Source: an uncultured Eggerthellaceae bacterium (GTDB taxonomy: Bacteria; Actinomycetota; Coriobacteriia; Coriobacteriales; Eggerthellaceae). From it: a stretch of DNA of 25,261 nt. The stretch spans positions 1 to 25,261 of the forward strand of contig CAMPAJ010000002.1 in the NCBI GenBank assembly GCA_946631805.1. Direction: 5' to 3'. Below the pieces are notes generated by a model, which was not told the origin of the DNA, did not search any database, and saw only the letters and a program-made list of their open reading frames with translations. How positions within the stretch are numbered: position 1 is the first letter of the stretch; every line of letters starts with the position of its first letter. Of this stretch, positions 6,887 through 15,243 are shown one piece after another. Both the position numbers and the translations under genes were made by a program.

Positions 6887-8356
6887 ATGGCAATCGAAGG
6901 TTTGACTTCTCACTACAACGACAAAGCCAACTGGACGGCATTTCACGCGCTGAGCGAAGAGCAGTGCGAAATCGTCATCGAAAACGCCCTGAAGATCATC
7001 GAGGAAATTGGCCTCAAGTCGAATCCGGCGATCTGCGAGCACTTCAAGAACATCGGCACGGTTGAAGGCGACATCGTCAAGTTGCCGCGACAGGTCATCA
7101 TCGACTCCATCAACAGCGCGCCGAGCCACATCGACATCTATGACCGCAAGGGCAACAAGGTCATCGACCTGGGTGGCTCCAACAGCTACTACGGCATGGG
7201 GCCGACCAACCCCTTCTTCTACGATTTCGAGACCGGCGAGCGCCGCCGTGCGGTTTTGGCCGACTGTGCAGCTGCCGCGAAGGTAGCCGACGCCCTGCCC
7301 GAGTTCGACTTCCTCATGAGCCTCTCCGATATTGCAGACAAGCCATCCGAGCTGAACGACTTGTGGACTGTACGCGCCATGCTCGAGAACTCCACGAAGC
7401 CGATCGTGGGTCTGCCGCTCAACAAGACCACGCTTGAAGAGGTTGCAGAGCTCGTCGCTGCCGCCCATGGCGGTTGGGACAAGTTCTACGAGAAGCCCTC
7501 GTGGGTGCTCCTGAACGGCGAGACTTCCACGCCGCTGTGCACCGAGGAAGCTAAGAACACCGCGAAGATCTTCTTCGCAGCTGACAAGAACATTCCGCAG
7601 TGCAACATCAGCTACATTCAGCTGGGCTCCGTCGCGCCGGTCGTACTGGCAAGCGCCATCGAGCTCGCCATCGCCGAGAACCTGTTCCTGCTTGCCATTT
7701 CGCAGACGTACAAACCGGGCGCTCCTGCATTCTGCAGCTTGATCTCCGGCACGTTCGATATGCGCACCACGCGCACCTGCTACGGCACCCCCGAGCACTG
7801 CCTGTGCGAGGCCGCCGGCGCCGACGTGTTCCACTACCTCGACCTTCCGACGCTCGGCACCGGTGGTGCCGTGTCCTCGAAGTTCGTGGACGAACAGCTG
7901 GCCATCGAACAGTCCATGACCATCCTCATGTCAGGCCTCGACGGCGGCAACCTCATCCACAACGTGGGCTTCATGGAGGACGGCCTGGTCTCGCACCTCG
8001 ACTCGCTGACTATGGCCAACGAGATCATTGGCTTCTCTCGTCGCATCCGCCGCGGCATCCAGTTCGACGAGGAGACCACGAGCATCGAGACCATCGCCGA
8101 AATCGGTCATGGTGGCGAGTACATGACCGCTGAGCAGACCTTCGACTACTTCGAGGACGAAGTCTGGTACCCCGAGCTCATCGACCGCGGCAGCTACTCC
8201 AAATGGCTCGCCGGCGATCAGCGCACCTTCAATGAGCGCCTGCACGCCAAGACCGCGAAAATCCTGGCCGAGCATCCCAATGTGGAATTCCCGCCCGACG
8301 TCGTCGCCGAGATGGATCGTATCTGCGATGCGGCCATGAAGCGCGTAGGTGCGTAA
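6887..8356 (+). CDS. Non-pyrrolysine MttB-superfamily quaternary amine methyltransferase (mttB2)
   Basis: This 489-residue protein has the usual MttB length. The N-terminal pattern (ALKIIEEIGLKSNPAICEHF, then VEGDIVKLPRQVI), GMGPTNPFFYDFETGERR, the central barrel and the C-terminal region (FSRRIRRGIQFDEETTSIETI, YFEDEVWYPELIDRG, W) match mttB3 and the family. There is no in-frame UAG, so it is not the pyrrolysine trimethylamine enzyme. Members of this type such as MtgB, MtpB and MtcB demethylate glycine betaine, proline betaine or carnitine onto a corrinoid protein. The ATG at 6887 has AAAGGA upstream. It is the only gene between its MerR promoter and a strong terminator, so it is probably monocistronic and MerR-controlled. 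The corrinoid partner is not encoded in this window. Which quaternary amine it uses cannot be told from sequence alone. Confidence 0.9.
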   Translation: MAIEGLTSHYNDKANWTAFHALSEEQCEIVIENALKIIEEIGLKSNPAICEHFKNIGTVEGDIVKLPRQVIIDSINSAPSHIDIYDRKGNKVIDLGGSNSYYGMGPTNPFFYDFETGERRRAVLADCAAAAKVADALPEFDFLMSLSDIADKPSELNDLWTVRAMLENSTKPIVGLPLNKTTLEEVAELVAAAHGGWDKFYEKPSWVLLNGETSTPLCTEEAKNTAKIFFAADKNIPQCNISYIQLGSVAPVVLASAIELAIAENLFLLAISQTYKPGAPAFCSLISGTFDMRTTRTCYGTPEHCLCEAAGADVFHYLDLPTLGTGGAVSSKFVDEQLAIEQSMTILMSGLDGGNLIHNVGFMEDGLVSHLDSLTMANEIIGFSRRIRRGIQFDEETTSIETIAEIGHGGEYMTAEQTFDYFEDEVWYPELIDRGSYSKWLAGDQRTFNERLHAKTAKILAEHPNVEFPPDVVAEMDRICDAAMKRVGA

Positions 8357-8380
8357 GGCGCAAGGCGATCTGAGGCGAAC

Positions 8381-8428
8381 TGCCAAAACGAAGCCCGCTG
8401 GCTAATGCCAGCGGGCTTCGTTTTGGCA
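8381..8428. terminator. Strong bidirectional terminator between mttB2 and tetR3
   Basis: A perfect 22-bp stem (8381-8402 with 8407-8428) closes a 4-nt TAAT loop. The stem contains AAAACG and CGTTTT near its outer ends, so either strand gives a GC-rich hairpin with a U-rich 3' side. It separates the convergent genes mttB2 (ends 8356) and tetR3 (ends 8457). Confidence 0.9.
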
Positions 8429-8456
8429 TCTTTGTTCGCATGGAATCGAACAGCTT

Positions 8457-9104
8457 CTACTGCGCCGCCACCACGACCGCTCCGAGCATGTAATCGAGCA
8501 TCTGCATGTAGCGTTCAAGCCCTTCCTGAGCCTTGCCACGTTCGCGATAGCAATCGCGATAATCCATCATCAGCCCATGGAAGCTGCAGATCTCGAGTTC
8601 GTTGAGAATGTTGATCGTCGTCTGGCTGAGCTTGTACGGAGCCATGCAACGGTTGAGAGTCAACAGGTTTCGCTCTCGGATGCTCGAGCTGAAGAACAGC
8701 ATTACCTGAAACCCGCTAAGCTTGCGCCAACTATCTGGAAACTCTTGGTAATACGTGAAAATCGCGTCGTTGAGTTCATCGTCGCTCGCCTTCCAAAACA
8801 TGAGCTCGAATGCATCAACGTGAGCGAATGCCTGACGGCCGAACGAACGCCACATCTCCACGTGTTGGAAGAAGGGATCCTCATTTTGGGTTAGCAACTC
8901 GTTCAGGTCGACCATGTAGTCCTCGAGGAACTTGACGCACGCCACCAAAAGCAAGTGATCGACGCTGTCGAAGTGCCGGTACACCGCACCGGTCGTACAA
9001 CCCGCTGCAGCAGCGATTGCCCGGATAGACACATCTTGAGGATCACGCTCGTCAAGCAATTCGTATGCCGCTTTTATAAGGTCAGCTTTCTTGCTCCGAC
9101 CCAC
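8457..9104 (-). CDS. TetR-family regulator 3
   Basis: Read from a GTG at 9104, which is preceded by a strong GAGGGAGAGAGGG, it has 215 residues, normal for TetR. An upstream in-frame GTG at 9197 would add 31 residues but lacks a ribosome-binding site. The helix-turn-helix is VSIRAIAAAAGCTTGAVYRHF; the C-terminal helical domain differs from those of TetR 1 and 2, though VDHLLLVACVKFLEDYMVD matches the general pattern of their DKLIAVAS...DYIED segment. It lies between mttB2 and mttB3, converging on mttB2 and reading the same way as mttB3. It is a candidate repressor of mttB3, whose promoter carries a perfect palindrome at 10911. Ligand unknown. Confidence 0.85.
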   Translation of the reverse strand: MGRSKKADLIKAAYELLDERDPQDVSIRAIAAAAGCTTGAVYRHFDSVDHLLLVACVKFLEDYMVDLNELLTQNEDPFFQHVEMWRSFGRQAFAHVDAFELMFWKASDDELNDAIFTYYQEFPDSWRKLSGFQVMLFFSSSIRERNLLTLNRCMAPYKLSQTTINILNELEICSFHGLMMDYRDCYRERGKAQEGLERYMQMLDYMLGAVVVAAQ

Positions 9105-9220
9105 TTTCCCTCTCTCCCTCGGTGTCACTTGACGCCTCGAAGCTAATGGCGCTTTGAATGGCTCGAGCGTAAAGGCATCTTCACGAGCCACCGTCACATC
9201 TTATTTCGCTTGTAAGCCGA

Positions 9221-9250
9221 ATCATACTATCACTACTTCGAGCAAGACAA
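9221..9250 (-). promoter_or_regulatory. Predicted promoter of tetR3
   Basis: On the minus strand TTGTCT (9250-9245) and TATGAT (9226-9221) are 18 bp apart. This gives a leader of about 110 nt to the GTG at 9104. The 9105-9431 gap otherwise holds only a weak hairpin after mttB3. Confidence 0.5.
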
Positions 9251-9363
9251 CGAATGCAAATACAAACACCTTTTAGTTAACCCTATCCTTAGCTCGAGAT
9301 TCAAGGTATTTGAGTTTCCCGAACCCAGCGCGGTCGACGTCTGCCCCCTTTGAGGCAAGAAGA

Positions 9364-9388
9364 GGCGCGCCGCCCGAAACGACGCGCC
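9364..9388 (-). terminator. Possible terminator after mttB3
   Basis: GGCGCG (9364-9369) pairs with CGCGCC (9383-9388); on the minus strand the hairpin is followed by TCTTCTTGCC. The stem is short, so this is tentative, but it is placed correctly 44 bp past the mttB3 stop. Confidence 0.4.
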
Positions 9389-9431
9389 GCCCTCGGTCTT
9401 CCAAGCTTAAGTTCTTGATCTTGAATCTCTC

Positions 9432-10847
9432 TTAGCCGTTGTACTTCTTCACATAAGCAGCCATCTCGGCATCCAGAGCCGCATCGATGCAAGGCTCAGG
9501 ATTGTCGGCGAGAATCTTCTTCCATTTCTCGTTCGCGCGTTGTTCAGCGGACTTTGAGCCATTTTCAACCCAGCGGTCGTACGCGGCACGCTCAGAAAGC
9601 GTTGGTGCGTAGAACTCGTCACGGAAGTGCTCGAACGTATGATCCTCGGCGAGGAAGGTGCCCTGAGGACCGACCTCCTCGATGACGTCGAATGCGAGCG
9701 CCTCTTCGTCGAAAGCGACGCCACGGTCGATGCGGCGCAGGTATCCGAGCACCTCGTTGTCGGTGATGAGCTTCTCGTAGGACGTGCAGTTATATGTGTC
9801 GATAATGCCTGCAGCATGCAGGATGAAGTTACCACCTGCCATCTGAGCTGCTGCAATCGTGATTGCAGATTCATATGCGGCTTGGACGTCGAGCATCTTG
9901 GAGTCGGACAGGGCGCCAGAGATACGGCATGGAATCTGATACTTCTTAGTGAGCTGGCCGTTGATGAGAGAAACGACGGCATCCTCGGGCGAGCCGATTG
10001 ACAGCAGGCCGGAAGCCATGTCGCCGTTGGAGCCGGATGCTGAATAGACGACCGGACATCCGGGGTTGACGAGCTGTGCGTAAACAATACCTGCGAGAAC
10101 CTCGGCATTTTGCACGGAAACAAGACCGGCAAGCGTGCACGGCGTGGTCATGCCAGCGATGGAGAGGGAGTTGACAAGCTGAACCTGACCAGTTTCAGCA
10201 TAAGCGCGGATGGCGCCGAGCTGATCGGGGTCGTAGGACAGCGGGGTAAGCGTGCAGGGAATGGAAGCGACGATCGGCTTGTCCTTGATGGCCTCGAGAC
10301 CCCCGAACGGAATAGAAGCAAGTTCGATGGTGCGCATCGCGTTGTCATAACCATAGATGCTTGCCATGAGCGGTTTCACCGAATTGCGCATTGTGTTGTA
10401 AACCATCTCGAGCGGACGCTTCTTCTCCTCGATATCGCCAGGCTCGCAGGAAATATGGCTCTGGATGTCAATGTAGTCGCACTTATCGACGATTTTCACA
10501 ATGTTGATGAAATCCTGCATGGTGGAACGGCGCCAACCGTTATCGAGGTCGAGCACGAACGGCGAGCCATAGGGCCCGGCATATGCGCTGCGCTCACAGT
10601 TGATCGGCACGTTCTTCGCCTCATCGCGAGCATGCAGCATATACGAACTAGGGGCGCTCTCGATTGCAGCTTCAACGACCTCGCGCGGAAATTTGACCAA
10701 ATCGCCTTCAACCGTGCAACCATTGGCGGCGAGCAGTTCCTTTGCGTGATCGTACGGCATGACGATGCCGATTTCCTTCATGATGCGCAACGAATTCTCG
10801 TGAATAGCCTCGATGCCTTCTTCGGACAGAATCTTGTAGCGCTCCAT
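9432..10847 (-). CDS. Non-pyrrolysine MttB-superfamily quaternary amine methyltransferase (mttB3)
   Basis: This 471-residue protein starts at an ATG preceded by GGAAGGAG, an excellent ribosome-binding site. It shares the family landmarks with mttB2: SLRIMKEIGIVMPYDHAKELL near the start, VEGDLVKFPREVV, GPYGSPFVLDLDNGWRR, a central barrel with ASIPCTLTPLSYDP, and a C-terminal LGYLRRIDRGVAFDEEALAFD block. No in-frame UAG is present, so it is not a pyrrolysine enzyme. The reaction would be methyl transfer from a quaternary amine to a Co(I) corrinoid protein in the cytoplasm. Divergence from mttB2 is considerable, so a different substrate is likely. It has its own promoter with a consensus -35 box and an operator-like palindrome near the start of transcription. 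No gene follows it closely on the same strand. Confidence 0.9.
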   Translation of the reverse strand: MERYKILSEEGIEAIHENSLRIMKEIGIVMPYDHAKELLAANGCTVEGDLVKFPREVVEAAIESAPSSYMLHARDEAKNVPINCERSAYAGPYGSPFVLDLDNGWRRSTMQDFINIVKIVDKCDYIDIQSHISCEPGDIEEKKRPLEMVYNTMRNSVKPLMASIYGYDNAMRTIELASIPFGGLEAIKDKPIVASIPCTLTPLSYDPDQLGAIRAYAETGQVQLVNSLSIAGMTTPCTLAGLVSVQNAEVLAGIVYAQLVNPGCPVVYSASGSNGDMASGLLSIGSPEDAVVSLINGQLTKKYQIPCRISGALSDSKMLDVQAAYESAITIAAAQMAGGNFILHAAGIIDTYNCTSYEKLITDNEVLGYLRRIDRGVAFDEEALAFDVIEEVGPQGTFLAEDHTFEHFRDEFYAPTLSERAAYDRWVENGSKSAEQRANEKWKKILADNPEPCIDAALDAEMAAYVKKYNG

Positions 10848-10910
10848 TGTTGCTCCTTCCGCTTTTCGAATCTGTTAGTGATTACCACTTGATAACTTTG
10901 TTACTTTTTT

Positions 10911-10927
10911 CGATAACACTGTTATCG
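10911..10927. promoter_or_regulatory. Perfect operator palindrome upstream of mttB3
   Basis: CGATAACA-C-TGTTATCG has perfect 8-bp arms. It lies 64-80 bp before the mttB3 start codon and just downstream of its predicted transcription start, a position typical for a repressor. The half-site GATAACA is the same as in sites A and B near tetR1, but the arms face the other way. More GATAAC/GTTA half-sites follow at 10890-10903. Confidence 0.6.
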
Positions 10928-10940
10928 TTTTGGCGTATTC

Positions 10941-10970
10941 AACATACCTGTTTTATCGTTAGGATGTCAA
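10941..10970 (-). promoter_or_regulatory. Predicted promoter of mttB3
   Basis: On the minus strand a consensus -35 box TTGACA (10970-10965) and TATGTT (10946-10941) are 18 bp apart. The start site would fall near 10934, leaving a leader of about 87 nt that contains the 10911-10927 palindrome and the GGAAGGAG ribosome-binding site. Confidence 0.65.
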
Positions 10971-11138
10971 GACCCGTTTTAAAAGAAATTTTTATTGGTA
11001 GCGTTGAAACCCAGAATGCTCTCGTTGTCCAAATATAGAGACTATTAATTGTATTTACTGTTTTTCACCTGTTCATATTGTGTATTCATACAGCACAAAC
11101 CACAACAAGACGCCGTTTGACCATTTATCTACGACCTC

Positions 11139-11169
11139 TTGACTCTCATATTATAGGAGAGTTTATGAT
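11139..11169 (+). promoter_or_regulatory. MerR-type promoter of the MFS transporter gene
   Basis: TTGACT (11139-11144), a 19-bp spacer and TATGAT (11164-11169). The spacer dyad has arms ACTCTC (11142-11147) and GAGAGT (11157-11162) plus an inner TAT/ATA, with one mismatch pair. It matches the mttB2 promoter base for base in the -35 box and both outer arms, so the same MerR protein almost certainly recognises both. The leader to the MFS start codon is about 78 nt. No gene is visible in the rest of 10848-11253. Confidence 0.78.
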
Positions 11170-11253
11170 TGGCGAAGATGCAAGGCAGCATATGTTAACG
11201 ATGTTTACTTTACTGCCAATGACAAGCACTCGTTTCATGAGAAAGGAGCTTCA

Positions 11254-12546
11254 ATGAATCTGAAAGGTAAGAACATCGTGGTGTTCATCGTGCTGGCGGC
11301 GGCCGTTGCGCTTGCCTACCAGCTCCCGTACTTACGTTACAACTTCTATCAGCAAATGATGGATGGCCTGCTGCTCGACGATGCGCAGATCGGCCTTATT
11401 GGTTCAGCAGTCAACCTCGTCAACACGCTTTGCTACCCCATTGGTGGAATCCTCGCCGACAAGATGAAGACCAAGACGCTCATCGTCACCACGTTGGCGT
11501 CGTTTGTCATCCTCAGCATTTGGTACGCCTTCGCGACCGGCTTCGTACAATTGTTCATCATCCACATTCTCTTCGCCTTCTTCGGAATCGCAACGTTATG
11601 GAGCGCTTACCTGAACGCCGTTCGGGGGCTGGCCGACGAGGAGAACCAGTCCAAGGTGTTCGGCTGGAACGAGGGAACGCGCGGAATCATCCAATTCGTC
11701 GTGTCGCTGGCCATCGTCGCCCTCATGGGCATCGCGGTAAACGCCGCGCAGGGCTTCACTTACGTCATGCTGTTCGCCGCCGCCGTCTCCGCCATCTTCC
11801 TCGTGCTTGCCATCATCTTCATGGACGGTGGCAAAAAGGGCGAAGAAGTCAAAGCTGACGCAGTCGAGGAGAAGAAATACACGATCGGGGACGTTCTCAA
11901 GAACCCGGGTGTTTGGATCGTGACGTTCCTCATCATGTTCGCCTATTTCTTCTGGACAGTCGGGAATTCCTACCTGTCACAGTACACCGTCGACGTACTC
12001 GGACTCGATGCGGCCACCGCCTCGACCATCGGCACCGTACGCACTTACCTCATCGTTGCAATCGCCGGCCTGATCGGCGGCGTGCTGCTTGACAAGTTCC
12101 CCTACAAAGGCCGCTCCTTCATCGTGCTGCTCGCATTGGATATCCTGCTCGTCATCGGCGTAATGCTCACAGGCAGCCAGCTGATGCTGTGCGTCGCCAT
12201 CACCATCTGTGTTGCCTTCGTCTCCAACATCATGAAGACCACCTACTGGTCGACCATGGGCGAAGCGGGTATCCCCGCAGCAATGACGCCCCTCGCAACT
12301 GGCATCATCAGCTTCATCTGCTTCATCCCCGACTGGATCTACCCCGCATTGTTCGGCGGCTGGCTGGCCGATGCCCGCGCTGCCGACGGCGGCGTCGCCG
12401 GACCTGCCGTTGCCGGCGTTTACACGAACATCTTCATCATTCTCATCGCGTTCGGCATTCTCGGCATGGTTGTGGCCTTCATCCACTGGAAACGCGCACA
12501 GAAGCTCGAAGCGCAGGGCCTCATCGAAATCAAGCACAACAAGTAA
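11254..12546 (+). CDS. Major facilitator superfamily transporter
   Basis: This 430-residue protein has about twelve hydrophobic segments and an MFS-like loop after the second helix (GGILADKMKTKTL). The second half repeats this as GGVLLDKFPYKGRSF. The arrangement resembles anion or small-metabolite MFS carriers rather than drug pumps, but the substrate cannot be read from sequence. The ATG at 11254 follows GAAAGGAGC, an excellent ribosome-binding site. It sits behind a MerR-type promoter identical in plan to that of mttB2, so it is probably induced with that enzyme and moves the substrate in or the demethylated product out. It is followed by two hairpins and then BCCT3 in the same direction; partial read-through could co-express them. 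The C-terminus is a short charged cytoplasmic tail (KLEAQGLIEIKHNK). Confidence 0.88.
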   Translation: MNLKGKNIVVFIVLAAAVALAYQLPYLRYNFYQQMMDGLLLDDAQIGLIGSAVNLVNTLCYPIGGILADKMKTKTLIVTTLASFVILSIWYAFATGFVQLFIIHILFAFFGIATLWSAYLNAVRGLADEENQSKVFGWNEGTRGIIQFVVSLAIVALMGIAVNAAQGFTYVMLFAAAVSAIFLVLAIIFMDGGKKGEEVKADAVEEKKYTIGDVLKNPGVWIVTFLIMFAYFFWTVGNSYLSQYTVDVLGLDAATASTIGTVRTYLIVAIAGLIGGVLLDKFPYKGRSFIVLLALDILLVIGVMLTGSQLMLCVAITICVAFVSNIMKTTYWSTMGEAGIPAAMTPLATGIISFICFIPDWIYPALFGGWLADARAADGGVAGPAVAGVYTNIFIILIAFGILGMVVAFIHWKRAQKLEAQGLIEIKHNK

Positions 12547-12556
12547 TCGCTTCAAC

Positions 12557-12618
12557 GGCGCAGGGCACTGCCCTGCGCCTGCTCGTTGCGCATAACCGGA
12601 AATCCCTCGGTTATGCGC
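12557..12618 (+). terminator. Double hairpin terminator between MFS gene and BCCT3
   Basis: Two perfect hairpins in tandem. The first is GGCGCAGGGC (12557-12566) with GCCCTGCGCC (12570-12579), loop ACT. The second is an 11-bp stem, 12588-12598 with 12608-12618, loop of 9 nt, followed by TTTCCGTT. The second is the better terminator. They suggest that BCCT3 is expressed only by read-through or from its own promoter. Confidence 0.75.
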
Positions 12619-12679
12619 TTTCCGTTATATCGAACCAGGTTGCATGACTAGATGCGACCGCAACAAGGAGTGTTCGAGT

Positions 12680-14221
12680 ATGAGTGATAACGAAACGGGT
12701 GATACCCTCATCGGCAAAACCCGAAAAAACCTGGTATTTGTCATATCAATCGCTTTAACGATAGCCCTGGTCATCTGGTGTCTTGCGGCCGGAGACTCGT
12801 TCGTGACGGCCGCCGGCGCTGCAATGGGAGTCTTGACCTCGAATTTCGACTGGCTCTATGTCTTTGGCATGACTGCGTTCGTCGTATTCGCGTTGGTTTT
12901 GGCGATAAGCCCCTACGGCAAGACGAAACTCGGAGCCGACGACGAGAGACCGACACAAAGCACGCTCGGCTGGTTCGCCATGCTGTTCTCGGCCGGGATG
13001 GGTGTGGGATTGGTGTTCTGGGGCACGGCGGAACCGCTCTCCCACTATGTCGCGCCCATGGCGGGCATCGAGCCCATGACTGACGAAGCGATGCTGTTTT
13101 CCCTGAGATCCTGCTTCCTTCACTGGGGCTTCCACCCCTGGGGCTCTTACGCCATCGTCGGCTTGGCACTCGGCTACTTCGTCTTTCGCCATCATAAGCA
13201 ATCGCTTGTCAGCAGCACGCTTGAACCCATCATCAAGAAGCAAGCGCACGGAGGCGTGGGCATCGTCATCGATATTTATGCGGCCATGCTCACCGTCATG
13301 GGTGTTGCGACGTCGTTCGGCATGGGCTGCCTCCAGATATCGAGCGGCTTAGACTACCTGTTCGGTATTCCAAGCCAGGTATACACGTGGGCAGCGATTA
13401 TCGGCATCATGTGTATCGTCTACACCTGGAGCGTCGTTAGCGGAATCGAGAAGGGCATGCAGTTGCTCTCGAACACGACGCTGGTCCTGTGCGCCGTGCT
13501 GCTAGTGCTGGCATTTATTATCGGTCCGAGCATCGACATCGTCCACGATTTCATGATGGGCGTGGGTGCATGGCTCGGCAATTTCATCCAAGATAGCTTC
13601 CGCCTTGCCGCCGACAACGGCGACACCACCTGGATACGCGGATGGCGCGTGTTCTATTGGGCTTGGTGGCTATCGTGGGCGCCGTTCGTCGGCATCTTCC
13701 TTGCTCGCATCTCGCACGGCCGCACAATCCGCGAGTTCGTTCTCGGCGTCATAGTGGCTCCAACCGTGCTTAGCATCATATGGTTCTCGATTCTGGGCGG
13801 TACTGCCTTCGGCGCAGCTGGTGGCCTAGGAGCAGATCAGCTGAACGCCATAGTCGCATCCCCAGAAACTGCACCGTTCTTCGTGTTCGGGCAATACGAG
13901 TTCGGTATCATACTCTCTATAATCGCGCTCGTACTGCTGTTCGGCTTCTTCGTTACATCAGCCAACTCGGCCACCTACGTGCTGTCGATGCTCACGTCGT
14001 TCGGGAACACGAACCCACCGACCTTCAAGAAAATCTTCTGGGGCGTGCTGATGGCGCTGGTCGCGTTCGCGTTTACGGTATCGGGCGGCATTAAGGGCAT
14101 GCAGACGGTGGCCATCATCATTTCGTTTCCGTTCTTCTTCATCATGGTCCTCATGTGCATAAGCATGGTCATCGCCATCCATTGCGAGCACCATGGCAAC
14201 GCGATTGCAGGCGAGGAGTAG
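12680..14221 (+). CDS. BCCT-family quaternary amine transporter 3
   Basis: This 513-residue membrane protein is read from the ATG at 12680, nine bases after AAGGAG; an in-frame ATG at 12644 lacks a ribosome-binding site. Family motifs are complete: SAGMGVG followed by VFWGTAEP, HWGFHPW, a FYWAWWLSWAPF segment followed by ARISHGRTIRE, and FFVTSANSATYVLSML. All three tryptophan-rich elements needed for a quaternary ammonium binding box are present. It is closer to BCCT2 than to BCCT1 (both carry the 'PMAGIEP' loop and the HP-W motif), and it is intact where BCCT2 is frameshifted. It follows the MFS gene by 133 bp and may belong to the MerR-controlled group. Substrate is a betaine, carnitine or choline type compound by family; the exact one is unknown. 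Confidence 0.93.
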   Translation: MSDNETGDTLIGKTRKNLVFVISIALTIALVIWCLAAGDSFVTAAGAAMGVLTSNFDWLYVFGMTAFVVFALVLAISPYGKTKLGADDERPTQSTLGWFAMLFSAGMGVGLVFWGTAEPLSHYVAPMAGIEPMTDEAMLFSLRSCFLHWGFHPWGSYAIVGLALGYFVFRHHKQSLVSSTLEPIIKKQAHGGVGIVIDIYAAMLTVMGVATSFGMGCLQISSGLDYLFGIPSQVYTWAAIIGIMCIVYTWSVVSGIEKGMQLLSNTTLVLCAVLLVLAFIIGPSIDIVHDFMMGVGAWLGNFIQDSFRLAADNGDTTWIRGWRVFYWAWWLSWAPFVGIFLARISHGRTIREFVLGVIVAPTVLSIIWFSILGGTAFGAAGGLGADQLNAIVASPETAPFFVFGQYEFGIILSIIALVLLFGFFVTSANSATYVLSMLTSFGNTNPPTFKKIFWGVLMALVAFAFTVSGGIKGMQTVAIIISFPFFFIMVLMCISMVIAIHCEHHGNAIAGEE

Positions 14222-14283
14222 CGGGGACCGGGAAACTGCATTGGGAAACATGACCTACCGCCGCGTCTAGCTATCCTGTTACC

Positions 14284-15210
14284 ATGTACCCCATGAAAAA
14301 CAGGAGCGAACAGGAAACCCCCAAGCACACGCGAGAGCTGCAAGGCATCGTCCTATCGTGCCTTGGCGCGAGCTGCTGGGGGTTTTCTGGCACTTGCGTG
14401 AGCTACCTGGTTGGCCACAACGAAGTGGACATCCCCTGGCTTGCCTGCACGCGCCTTTTCGTAGCGGGTCTGCTGTTTTTGGGGTTGGCATGGCTTCGCG
14501 ACCGCGACAAGTTTTCCCTCCTGTTTCGCGACCGCAACCTCGTCGTGCACACGATCGCCTACACGCTGCTGGCCGTCGTGCTCATGCAGATCAGCTACAT
14601 GACATCCATCAAGTACACGAATGCCGGAACGACGCTTTTGCTGTTGGAAGTGAGTATTCCCATCGTGCTCGTCGTGGAATGCGTGCGCGGCAGGCGCCTG
14701 CCCAGACCCATCGAAGCGGTGGCGCTGTTCCTTGCGCTCGCGGGCGTCATGTGCATCGCGACGCAGGGTAACCTGGGCTCCATCGGCATAAATCCGGCCG
14801 GGCTTGTTTGGGGGCTCCTCTCGGCGGTGGCAAATGCCAGCTACATCCTGCTTTCCGTCAAGGTCGTCGAACGATGCGGCTCGCTCGTGCTGAACGGCGT
14901 AGCCATGACGCTTGGCTCGATCATCTTGGCGCCGATCGGCCACCCCTGGGATTCCACGGTTGTGCTCGACGGCGCTGGCTGGCTCGTCTTCTGGGCCATC
15001 GTGCTCGTGGGGACGATGTTCGCCTACGCCGTCTACCTGCGCGGTGTGGCGCTCTGCGGAACGGTAAAAGCGAGCCTCGTCGGCGTGGCCGAGCCGATTT
15101 CGGGCACGGTCATATCAGCGCTCTGGCTGGGAACGATGTTCTCGTCTTGGGATTTCCTTGGCGGAGCGCTCATCATCGCCATGATGGTCATCGTCGCACT
15201 CAAGAAATGA
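14284..15210 (+). CDS. EamA/DMT-superfamily transporter 1
   Basis: This 308-residue membrane protein has ten predicted helices arranged as two EamA repeats, the first from about residue 22 and the second from about residue 165. The pattern GASCWGFSGTCVSYLVG followed by an acidic loop and R-rich junction is typical, as is the C-terminal VGVAEPISGTVISALWLG helix of the second repeat. The family exports amino acids or other metabolites; the substrate here is unknown. No clear ribosome-binding site precedes the ATG at 14284 or the one at 14293, so the start is uncertain and a short or absent leader is possible. It converges on a second EamA gene, with a gap of only 33 bp between the two ends. Confidence 0.85.
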   Translation: MYPMKNRSEQETPKHTRELQGIVLSCLGASCWGFSGTCVSYLVGHNEVDIPWLACTRLFVAGLLFLGLAWLRDRDKFSLLFRDRNLVVHTIAYTLLAVVLMQISYMTSIKYTNAGTTLLLLEVSIPIVLVVECVRGRRLPRPIEAVALFLALAGVMCIATQGNLGSIGINPAGLVWGLLSAVANASYILLSVKVVERCGSLVLNGVAMTLGSIILAPIGHPWDSTVVLDGAGWLVFWAIVLVGTMFAYAVYLRGVALCGTVKASLVGVAEPISGTVISALWLGTMFSSWDFLGGALIIAMMVIVALKK

Positions 15211-15243
15211 GCTGGGCTTCGCTGTGCTCTTCCCCTGCTGGCG

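Noticed and set aside
6887..10847. Pyrrolysine-containing trimethylamine methyltransferase
   Set aside because: Neither complete mttB gene has an in-frame UAG, and no pyl genes are present.
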